A stretch of 64,000 nt of DNA from Henricia sp. BOLD:AAB3569 (lineage: Eukaryota; Echinodermata; Asteroidea; Spinulosida; Echinasteridae). The notes under the pieces were generated by a model. The model made no database searches. It saw only the letters and a list, made by a program, of their open reading frames with translations, and had not been told where the DNA came from. Numbering within the stretch: position 1 is the first letter of the stretch; each line of letters opens with the position of its first letter. A program made the translations under genes and the position numbers. Of this stretch, positions 12,701 through 24,700 are shown in pieces. Where the stretch lies: assembly GCA_037783545.1 (NCBI GenBank), contig JBBELK010000451.1:1178001-1242000 (forward strand), read 5' to 3'.

Positions 12701-15700
12701 TTTATGGAAAAGTACAAAAAGCACAAATTTTAGGAAAAAACAAAAAAAATATCATATTTTACAACATATCTGAAAACAAAACAATTAAAAATAAATTAAT
12801 ATCAACCAAAATAGGGATGAGACGTTTCACCGTTTAACCAAAAGAAAATATTTACAAGTAACAGCATTGTGACGCAGGACTGCACGAGGCTTCTGTGTGC
12901 TGAAAATTTCCACTCTCAACATTTTGTTTAATTTTTTTCATTAAAAAGCAAACAAATATTTTGTGTTTTTTTCTGTTACCCAGTATAGACCCTATGCACT
13001 GGCCGCCATGACAGGGGGCCAGTACGTCACATTGTCACCGTGCGTCATGCATGAGTAGGCAAATTGTAGATCTATTGTCACACTATTTAAATATGAAAAC
13101 CTTCCCCCTGTCATGGCTGCCGGTGCAAGGGGTTTATATTTAACAGGTAAAAGAATTTAAACCTTACCCAATTTTGTCTTGGTGTGTGTTGCGTAGAAAG
13201 CAGTGGAATTGGTGGAGGAGTACTGACTGCTTCTCGTAAGGGTACCAGTGATTGCCGAGGTATTGACTGGGAAGGAGGTATTAACTGGGAAGGAGGTGGT
13301 GATGGTGTCACCAGAACAGGCTCCGGGGATTTCACCTCGTGCTCAAAAAATGTTGGGAGCGTCGGCAGTGTCCTGACGTCGCTTGCCGTGGCCAGGGAGT
13401 CCGGTTTCTGTTCATTTACGTGTAGATCGGGCGAATTCATGATTAATTTATGCGTAGTTCAGGGGATTTCATCACAATATGAGAGCAGATTAGACAATTA
13501 GTTAATTGAAGGTTGAATAAGTTATATCGCGCATTTCAATAGACAGTCTTTTATGACAATGTAAAACATGCATAATGCATACAGTTGTCCAAATTTATAT
13601 ATGCTAAATTTTGCACGACTTTGAATGAAACGCATCCGAAACTGTTCCTAAAATGTCGCAAAATACCACAAAACTGCATTTTCTACTATCTTCGGTTCCA
13701 GTGATGCTGTGTCAATTCGATGAAGAATTACTTGTTGATCTTCAATGTGAACGCAAACTCTTGATCCCACAAAATCGTCACTGGGTCAAATTATTGAAAT
13801 TTAATTCTGGTGTTCAGCTAACAGCAAACAATTTCAAAGTGTGAAAACGATAGCGGTCCAGTTGTACTAAGTATCAAACGTGGCATTTCCTACAATCGCA
13901 GAGATCAAAATGACTAAAAAAGCAATATCCAGACCGTAATTTATGGTTATCCTTGAGCATGGAACAAAAAAAAAGCTGGTCTCAAATGAAACACCCGGAC
14001 GGACGCATGCAGGTACTAATGAGGTTCTTTGAAAAATGTGTGACGGAGAAAATATTGACTGCTTGATTACAAATGAGGTGTGTTGGGAGTTGGTACAGGG
14101 CGGATATTATTGTGTTCCGTCAGGCAGGCGTAATATTTTGTTCGCGAGTTGCGAAAATATTGGCATTTCGTTTTAGGGTGACCTTGCAACTGGTAGGTCT
14201 GTCAGCGAGCGGCCATGGGGAAAATGATTTTAATTTTTTGCGGAAAATTTAGGAAAAGAATTTATGTATTTAAAACGCTTAGAATTATGTACTATAGCTT
14301 CTACACTACTCAAATTGCTATAAATCACTAATTAATTTAAATATTTCTTTCTGAAAGCTGAAAAATATGCAAGATGGTAATGTTTTATTTTTTTTTACAA
14401 TAAGGGTCCAATAAAAAAAAAATTTCGGAAAAGGTTCTTAATCATTAATTTTTGTGAAATTACACTTCTCACTATAATAAGTTAGGGATATTGTTATGCT
14501 GTGTTTTTAGATTGTTTTTCTTCAAATGACTGTTTTCACCTATTCCTTTGACAAGGTGTGTCTGTCATGCAGATACAATTGTCTAATCTATACAAAATCA
14601 TTCAAGCGGAATGCATACCCTCAATAAAATATCTGCATACACCCCACGATATCCCTAACATATTGTGAGTGGTATACATGATCCTTGGCACATTTTGAGA
14701 AATGGGTTTTCCACAGTAAAGGAGAAATTTTGGCAGCATAGACCATATTTTCCAGAAAATACCTTTGTCTGGTCTCAAAATAAAAGAAATAAGTTTCAGT
14801 TGTTCTTAAGAGATAACTTAGGCCCAAAAAGGGTTACAAATAGTGCCTTTCTAAAAACCCTGTGTACAAATTTCCAATATACGCTCGTAACCGCGACGGA
14901 CACTTTGTTACATTTTAGGCTGTCCCGGTTACGAGCGTATATTGGAAATTTGTACACAGGGTTTTTAGAAAGACATGTTGTCACACTATTTGTAACCCTT
15001 TTTGGGCCTAAGTTATCTCTTCAGAACAACAAACTTATTTACTTTATTTTGAGACCAGACAAAGGTATTTTCTGGAAAATATGGCCGTTTTGCCAAAATG
15101 CCCCCTTTACCGTGGAAAGACTAAAGTATATATTGGATTTTAAAACATTAAAGAAGCTATAGAAATGCAATAAACAAATCTGGACTTACTGTTGATGAAA
15201 TAAGCCTGAGAACTACTGCTATATGTGGTGTTTTATTGTCTTTGGTTTTCAGAACACCACCCTGTTTAATAAAAAAAAAATGGACGTTAGCAAATCTTTG
15301 TTTGTTTAAAGGTAGAACACATGATTGGTAAACTGTTAAAAGGGGCGTTATTTCAACTTGTGATTAGAAGCCCGTGTTGAAAAAACTGCCCTGTAGAAAT
15401 TTCAGCCACATAGGTGCAGTGATGCTTCTGAAAACTTAAAAAATCCCGCATGGTTTTTGTGTTGAGTTGAATGGTAAAAAAAGTATTTTGCAATACTTTT
15501 TTAGAAAACCACCTTTAGTTGTTAATTTCTCACACAAAATACCACTTTGGACTGAAATAAAATCATGTGGTGTTTGGTACCATTGTTATTAACACTTTTA
15601 GTAAGGTTTTTCTTGTCAACTCGTGAAAAAATTGGGGTCACTGCAAATGATGTGTTCTACCTTTAATCATTTGTTTAAAATTCCTCCCCAAAATACTATC

Positions 15701-18700
15701 CATTTGGATGTGGAAGCAAACAAATTGGTGGGATCACTGCACTGCTTTATGGAACCAGATAAATTAGTTTACAAAACATCAGGGATTTTTTACGATATCC
15801 TTGAAAATATATGAATTGAGAATTAAAAATGTCAGAATGGTAATGAGAAAAATATGACAAATGATATGGTATAAAAATCTCAACACCCATGGAAATATAG
15901 GGGGAGGGCAAAATATGATCTGGACACACTCAAGAATTACTAAACATGCAAACATAAAGTAAGGAATTATTGCGTCGGTCCAAATGATGTTATGTGGAAG
16001 TCAATTTTGCCCATCACGACGCGGTATGCACTATATACTAAGTGCGTTTCTCGAGGACACGCTAAAACTCATAGCGTGCTCGGGCGGGACTTGAACCCAC
16101 GACCTCCTGTATACTAGGCAGACGTCGTGCAAACATATTCACACCATCAAAAAAATGCACTAATTCCACCGAATAAAAAAAAAACAACAACAACATGCAA
16201 AAAACAAAAAAATATATAAAATTAAAAAACATAAATTAGCTGCTACTCTATTTCTCACAGAAACTATCTTTTTAAAACTTCAACGGTGAGAAATAATTAC
16301 ACATTTTACAAGCAGAAAACACTAAAAACTCACGATTTTAGCGTGCTGAAGTAGAATCTCAATTTCCCGAATAATTGTGTTTTTTTCTGAAACAATTTTA
16401 ATCCCGTACGAAATGGCCAGGAAATTACAATTTGTCAAAACACTGTTGCCATGCAACAAAAGATGATCTATTAAACAGCACAGAAGGAAAACAAATGTCT
16501 TTTACCACTTAACGACATCAGTAAGCATGAAGTTAGATGATAATGGCAAAAAGCACATGAATAATTTATGCAACTACTACATGCCAAAAAAAACGTCCTA
16601 CTTTTGATCTTAAATAACTTTGTCATTTTCCAACAGATTTTAACCAAAATTTCACATTCCGTAAATAAGGCTTGACAAATTTTATTGAGTGACTTTCATC
16701 AGTTTTGACCAAGAGGGTGAGATTTGATAGCCATACAAAAAAAAGGTCAATTTCAGAATTCACCATTTTCGAGCTTGGCCTCCTCCAATGTCGATACACC
16801 GCTGGAGACTGGTGGAATGTGCATGCATGCTGCAGCCAAAAGCTTTGGAAGAAATGCAGGTTCATCTCTAATTTATTGCAAACCATCTTGATCGTTTCGC
16901 GCAACTCAACATGAGGTGCAAAGGACCTCAGACCTAGACAATGCCTTGACAATGGAGGATGCAAAGTCGAAAGTGGCAATTCTGAAATTTAGGGCAGTGG
17001 CTTTTAAATCTCACCCTCTTGTCCAAAACTCATGTAACTCACTCAATCAATTTGTTAAAATTTGTTGGAAAATTAAAAAGTTATTTAAGATCAAAAATAG
17101 GGCATGTTTTTTTAGACAAGTAGTACATGTACGTATGTAAAATGTAATGACAAAACAATGACATTATGGACTGGCAATGTATGTGTAACTACATAAGAGT
17201 AATTTTTTCAAGTCGAGTCGCAAGTTTTCTGAAATCAATTCACAAGTTTACAAAATATGAGGCTAATTTCCCTTAAGATATCAACAAATGTACCACTCTT
17301 CTCTTAATGAATTCAGGTACAAATTTCTTTCTTTTGCTAAATTCAGTGACAATCCCTTTAAGATCCCATCGTGTAGAACCCCTTGAAACATAGGTTAATT
17401 CCGCTGGCCTATGATAGACATTTTAATAACGATCAAAATGTTATTACAATAAAACAAGGGCAGCGCAGCAAAACATTATTTCTATCAACTACGGGGGCGG
17501 TTTTTGTCATTGTAGACTTATTTCAAGTCCGAGATCGAGTATACAAATCTAAAAAAGTATATAGAATCCCCCTCTAAAAAACGATATCAGACTTGAAATA
17601 AGTCTAAAATGACACAATCTGCCCCCCGTAGTTGATATCAAAAAATTGTTGTTACGCTGCCCCGGAACGAAATTGATAAAACACAATGTGGATTTTACGG
17701 AAAATCAAGCAATATTTCATGTTCTTAGAATTTTCATCACACAATAATACGGCTTTCATATTACATGTTAGTAAACTGTATTCATTTTAAATATCAAATT
17801 CTTCCTATAAATTAACAACCAAATTAGCAATGAAATAGTGAAATATTTGGCAAAACTTTAATTCTTAAGGGCTGTCAACATTTTCACGGTTCTACAGAAC
17901 GTAGTATTTTTCAAGACCACCTCCCTCTCCCGAAATACTACTACCTCCCCCTTCCTACGCTCTGTAGACCCTGAAAATGTTGACAACTTTGGGCGGCTCC
18001 TTACCTGAATTAGCAGACTGGCTCGAATTCCCATCCTACCCCGCTCGCTCTGCAAAGCCTGATAAACTCTGGTATCAAGCAACTGTGCACAGTACCCAGA
18101 TGGGGAATGTAACGTCCATGTGTTATTTTTGAAGGCTGTTGAGGGTGAGAGGAATAAAAAGCTTTGTGTTCACACTCACTATGAGGGGATCAAAGATCAG
18201 ATCAGATCCAGTTTGACATTCACAATTTTAGGTGTATAAGCACATATACAAATAACTGACTTTTGGCCAACTAGCCATACACACACACATATGCCGGTGT
18301 GAACTATGGCCATGCATGATGCCGGTGACATTCGTCCGAATTTTGCCAAGAAAATAACTGCATTCACGACTGCATTTATGACTACTTAATTACATCATTT
18401 ACCATTATTTTTGCTTAATTTTGTCACTATTGCGAGTCGAAAATCAGTACATTTCGTGCTCCGTGTTTTGTGTGTGATCAAACCGGTTTTTAGGGAGTGC
18501 GCGTTAACCATTGCCAAGGCCATGCGCGTGACGTGGGCAGAAGCTGACGTCACACTCTGCCAGCGAATAACTGTATACTGAACACAACTCTTCAAGGTTG
18601 GCATAGTGGTGCTTCCCTTGCCTTCCACCTCTGTAGCCCTGGTTCGAATCCCGTCCGGGTCAGTATGTGGATTAGGTTCTCAGTCCCTGCTTGATTCCAT

Positions 18701-21700
18701 GGATTTTTACCCCTATACATAATTGTGTAGGGGTTTTCCTCCCACCTCTAAAACTGAGCATTTCTTCATCGTCTTCTCTTCACAGGTTTCTTCAGGCTTA
18801 CGAGCTGCAGTGCCTCGGGGACTTTTGAGGAATCTTTGGTTTCAACACCAGAAAGAATTAATAATAATACTACATACCAGAGCTTGCAGGATAAAACTGT
18901 ATAGAAAGCGCAGCTACATCAGTAAACACCGACGCCAACTCCCGAGGGTGCGTGAAGAGGAATGCGTGGTACCAGTTTGGCTGGTCCTCTGGCTGGCCGA
19001 CAAGGCTTACCTAAAACAGCCAATCAGATGGGAGATGCAAATGAGCCGTGTCCGAGAGCATGTGTGCATTCCATACAGCTTTACAAAGACAAAGCATAGA
19101 ATGCATTTGAAGTCCGACATTTAATTTTGTGTGTAGAGAGGCAACTTATGGAAAAGGGCCTTGCTCAAGGGCAAACAAATCAGACAAGGTCCAGATTCGA
19201 ACCCACAATTGTAAGAATTAAACAAGATATGTACCCTCAAAATTTTTTGCAGTGTCTGTCAAACGATATCCAACGAAATGTAAATAAAAGGTCTAAAATT
19301 AGTAAAAGCAGGTCTCGTGTGCAGATTGAATGCTTCGTCGTTGCATTTTGAAGGGTATTTTCTGAAAAGCATAACAGAAAATCGTGAGGTACGTGAAATA
19401 TCTTGAAATGGATTTAACTGTTTAAGTGTTTTTTTCATATTGAGTTCAATACCCTAAACCCCTTGGCCGAGGTACTGCAAAAAACAATTTATTACAAAAA
19501 TATTAGTTTAAATTACAAAATTACAAAATGTCAAACAAGAAAGGGTAACTAACTTGTGGATGGCCATTGCGTACACCGGCCATTGGAATAAGGAATGAGG
19601 AAGGATGGGGGTCTGGGTACTCGACCGTTAATGGCACCACACTAAGACCTTGAAGGTTGCGCTCGGTCGTTTGTTGCCTAGTAACAAAATAAACAGATAT
19701 AAGTTGCGTATGACGACAATGCATCAAAGTATTGTAAGCTGTTTGTGTTCAAAATATTGTACACTGTACATAAAAATCCACCTGCATTTTTGTGCCAATT
19801 TTCAATCCAAATGTTTAATCCTGCAAAGATTCATTAAAATTTTAAAAAGGCTTGATTTTGGGTCCTATGACTTATAACCAGGATTTCTCGCATTTGTATA
19901 TTCAGACATGGCCGGATTCAGTGAATCGTAACTCTGCTTCTGAAAATTGTGTGAACTTGAAACAAGCATTCTTTTAAAGCTTAGGGGCCGTCCTACGTCG
20001 TCGACATTTTCACGGTTCTACAGAGTAGTATTTTTCAAGACCCCCGTCCCTACCCACGAAATACTAAACTCCTCAAAAAAGGTTCGGAAAGTCAAGTTTG
20101 ACTGACGATTTCTCTCTTGTTGCAAAATCATTTTCCTTGAATTTTATATATTATTGGAAAGCCCCGTTATTCCTCTTTACGATGATGTGTCATTTGTTAT
20201 GATTAAGCAATTGGGGGATGTGCAGCACAGCTGAATACGGGGGCGGGTGTAAAGTGAAATGTCACAAAATGCATTGCTATTGTCAAAAAGTGCATTGACA
20301 CATTCCCATCCTCCAAGCAAAAGGGGAATGCACTGCATGACAATAGCAGTGAATTTTGTGACATTTCACTTTCCACCCACCCCTGTATTCCGCTATACTG
20401 CACATCCCCCAATTGATTAATCATAACAAATGACACATCATTGTAAAGAGGAATAACAGGGCTTTCAAATGATACTTTTTTTGAGGAGTTTACTTAACAA
20501 TTTTCTTGTCAGTACCGTGAAATGTCAACATTTTATAGTGCATGTAAAGTCCTACACGGCCTTCGACCCACCTCCCCCTCTCTACGCTCTGTAGAACTGT
20601 GAAAATGTCACATTTTGAACTGACCTATAGGAGAAGAGGTCTGGTATGAGTCTGGCTGCAGCTATAAGAGGGCCCATGGGATTGGCTAATTGTTCCTCAA
20701 CCCCTAGCAACAGGACTTCTAAGCCGTGGAAACCAAGGGCATCCTGGGATTGAAGCAAGTTGTCCTGTAGGCGTGTTAGAGATGGTAGTCTTCGTAGGAC
20801 TGTGATGAAAAAATGTGTTTCGTCCTGTAATTGAGAGGAAAATTTGTCTAAAAACTTACCAAAATACATAAAATTATGAGTATAATGCAGATATAAATTG
20901 TTTCCCCCCCTCCCCTATGCACTGCCCCACCCCTTATGTGGGAGTTTGGTCACTTTTTTAATGCCCCAAGGTGAGGATTTTGACGCAATGAAATAAAAAT
21001 GCCTGTGCATCTGATAGCAAGATGTGCATGTTTTGCACCCTTGGGTGGGGATTTTGTCTAAATTTTGCCCCAGGGGTGGGGATTTTGTCACGCGAAAAGT
21101 GACAATCCCCAGGTGGGGGTGGGGGTGGGGGTGGGGGTGGCGGGGTGTGGGTGGGGGGCGTGAACAATTGATAGGTGCATAATCATCATTTTGTTACATG
21201 CCCCATACAGCAAAAAGCTTATACAATTTTTTTGTAATCTGTTAAAAATATCTTTATTACTTCCATTTGCAAACATCAGATTTTTGAACGCATCATACTT
21301 TAGCCAAGTATAAACCAGCGTTAAAACCCATTGACTTGTGAGGACTTTGCACGGCTTACTTGCACAAGATCTAGGTGGTAATGATGAAAGGGCTGCAGTT
21401 GTTGCAGTGGTAATCTGTAGTCCAGGATGACTGTTCGTGACGGCTCGTGGATTATCTGCAATTTCACATCTGCAAAAAAAGACATGATTTGCATTTATTT
21501 ATTATTTATTTATTTTACCACATCCAACAGCGGAGAGACCGCCAATTACAGGAATGGGAGCAAGTGTGGTTGAGTGCCTTGCTCAAGGGCACAGGTGCCA
21601 CAACCCGTCGCGGCCCGGAATCGAACCTACATTCTAGTACTAGAACAGGAACTTAAGTTCGACGCACTAGACCGCTAGGCCATAACACCCCACTATCTAC

Positions 21701-24700
21701 AAATTAATTCACCCTTTTGTTTACACCGTCAGAGAAAAGTTAATTGAAGAAAGAAGAATAAGTCCAGATATATGGTGCAACATATTTAAATTTTCCCAGC
21801 TTTTTGCCAACTTGGAACAGTTGACCTGAAGATGTAAAACTAACATGTCTTTAAAGAGAGATTTCATGATTGGAAACATTTTACTAACAGAAACAACAGC
21901 ATTACGCAACTAAAGATAAAGATAACGTTGATAAACTGCCTTGGGGAAATTTCAGCCACATAGATGCAGTAATACTTCAGAAAACCTGAAAAATCCATGC
22001 ATGGTTTTTGTGCATCAATGAATGGTAAAAAAGTTGTCTGCAGACAATTTCTTTTTAAAAAGCACCTCGAGTTGGCAATTTCTCACTCACACAAAGATAT
22101 CATTTTTATGGAACGACAATCATGTGGTGTTTGTTACCGTCGCTATCAACACTTTTAGTCAGATTTTTCTTGTCAACTCGTGAAGTAAAGTTTTGGTTAA
22201 CTGCAAATGATGTATTGGGGCTTTAACGACATGGTTACGTGTATACTATCTACCTTGTGGTGTATGGTGCCCTGACTCCCCATCCTCAATAGGTACTGTA
22301 ATTCTAATAGCTTCCTCCCACGTAGGGCTGATACTAGCAGACTGAGCGCAGTGTGTGCTGCAAATTCCCATAGGGGTTTCTTCAACTGCGTTATCGCTTC
22401 TTCTAAAAAATTATGAAAAAAGAACCAGAAACTGTCCAGAAATATTCGACAGGATTTGAGCAAGTCCCAATTCAAGTCTTAAGTCTTTAAGAGCAAGTCC
22501 CAATTCAAGTCTTAAGTCTTTAAGAGCAAGTCTCGATTCAAGTACCAAGTCTTTAAGACCAAGTCTCGTTTCAGGTCCCAAGTCTTTAAGAGCAAGTCTC
22601 GTTTCAAGTCCCAAGTCTTTAAGAGCAAGTCTCAATTCAAGTACCAAATCTTTAAGAGCAAGTCTCGATTCAAGTACCAAGTCTTGGAGAGCAAGTCTCG
22701 ATTCAAGTACCAAGTCTTGGAGAGCAAGTCTCGTTTCAAGTACCAAGTCTTGGAGAGCAAGTCTCGATTCAAGTACCAAGTCTTTGAGAGCAAGTCTCGA
22801 TTCAAGTACCAAGTCTTTAAGAGCAAGTCTCGATTCAAGTACCAAGTCTTTAAGAGCAAGTCTCGTTTCAAGTCCCAAGTCTTTAAGAGCAAGTCTCAAT
22901 TCAAGTACCAAATCTTTAAGAGCAAGTCTCGATTCAAGTACCAAGTCTTGGAGAGCAAGTCTCAATTCAAGTCCCAAGTCTTTAAGAGCAAGTCTCGTTT
23001 CAAGTCCCAAGTCTTTAAGAGCAAGTCTCGTTTCAAGTCCCAAATCTTTAAGAGCAAGTCTCAATTCAAGTACCAAGTCTTTAAGAGCAAGTCTCAATTC
23101 AAGTACCAAATCTTTAAGAGCAAGTCTCGGTTCAAGTCCCAAGTCTTGGAGAGCAAGTCTCGATTCAAGTCCCAAGTCTTTAATTCAAATCTCAAGTCTT
23201 TAAAAACAAGTTTTTATTATTCTAGTCTCAAGTCATTGGAGCAATTCTTGATTGAGAAGAATGAGAAGAATGAGAAGAATGAGAAGAATGAGAAGAATGA
23301 GAAGAATGAGAAGAATGAGAAGAATGAGAAGAATGAGAAGAATGAGAAGAATGAGAAGAATGAGAAGAATGAGAAGAATGAGAAGAATGAGAAGAATGAG
23401 AAGAATGAGAAGAATGAGAAGAATGAGAAGAATGAGAAGAATGAGAAGAATGAGAAGAATGAGAAGAATGAGAAGAATGAGAAGAATGAGAAGAATGAGA
23501 AGAATGAGAAGAATGAGAAGAATGAGAAGAATGAGAAGAATGAGAAGAATGAGAAGAATGAGAAGAATGAGAAGAATGAGAAGAATGAGAAGAATGAGAA
23601 GAATGAGAAGAATGAGAAGAATGAGAAGAATGAGAAGAATGAGAAGAATGAGAAGAATGAGAAGAATGAGAAGAATGAGAAGAATGAGAAGAATGAGAAG
23701 AAAGAGAAGAATGAGAAGAAAGAGAAGAAAGATTTGGCCAAAGTTACAAAATTCATAAGGGGTTAGTCCAGCAATTTCTCTCAAAAAGGGGCCGTGTCAA
23801 AAAGTAACGCTTAGTGCGCATGCGCCAAAATCCGGCTAGTTGATTGGCTACAGGCGTCTCTCAACGTTTGCACCGCACAAACCATATCCATTACGTTGTA
23901 TTTGTGACTAGACTACCGGCCCTGGATTTTAACCGATAACAAATGTTAGAGGGTTGTTGGAAGTTTAAACAAAGTTAAACATAGCTGATATGAAAGTTAT
24001 ATTCCAAGTTTATTTCAATCAAGCCCGAGCCAGGTGACAAGTTCCAAAATATTGTCACTCAAGTAGGACTTCAATCCAAGTCAACAACTCGACAATAAAA
24101 CTCAAAGAGCTTACCCAACCACATAAGCCTTGGGTGCCGACCCGTCCGGTAACCGTGGCAAATCAGCGACTGCATGAACGATTATTAATAGTTCTTCTTG
24201 ATGGGGTCTTGAGATGTGGTTTTCCCTGAGTAGGTCAGACCCTCGCCTTGGGTTGAACTCTCTACGGGGAAGCCAGATCTGAAAATAAGAGGAATTTTAA
24301 ATCATCTTTGTAAATAGCTCTAGTTTTCTAGACCCAAATTTATTATGCTGCTTTAAAGGTAGTGTACATCAATGGTAAACTGTTCAAAACGGCATGATTT
24401 CCACAGGTAATTGAAAGCCTATGTCGAGAAAACTACCTTGTAGAAATTTCAGCCACATAGATGCAGTAATACTTCAGAAAACCTGAAAAATCCAAGCATG
24501 GTTTTTGTGCATGAATAAATGGCTCCAAAAATCTTTGGAGATTTAAATAGTTTTGTCATTTTTGTCATGAAAAGGGGCACTTCAGACGAAATAATTTCAC
24601 AGGTTGATTACTACCATTACCATCTTGATAACAAGTAAGCTTTTAGATAATAATTCAGACATTTTTTGGACGGTAATTACCAAACATGTAGACTACCTTT

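Noticed and set aside
14665-15162. 165-codon plus ORF
   Set aside because: It is entirely the arms of a palindrome; the two halves are reverse copies of each other.
22197-22475. 92-codon minus ORF (EEAITQLKKPLWEF)
   Set aside because: Exon 5 leaves two bases, so exon 6 must be read in the SPTWEEAIRITVP frame, which also gives the C2 hallmark.
22684-23766. 360-codon ORF of ESKSRFKYQV and NEK repeats
   Set aside because: It is the 33-bp and 9-bp tandem arrays read in one of several open frames. Both unit lengths are multiples of three, and the region is intronic on the opposite strand.
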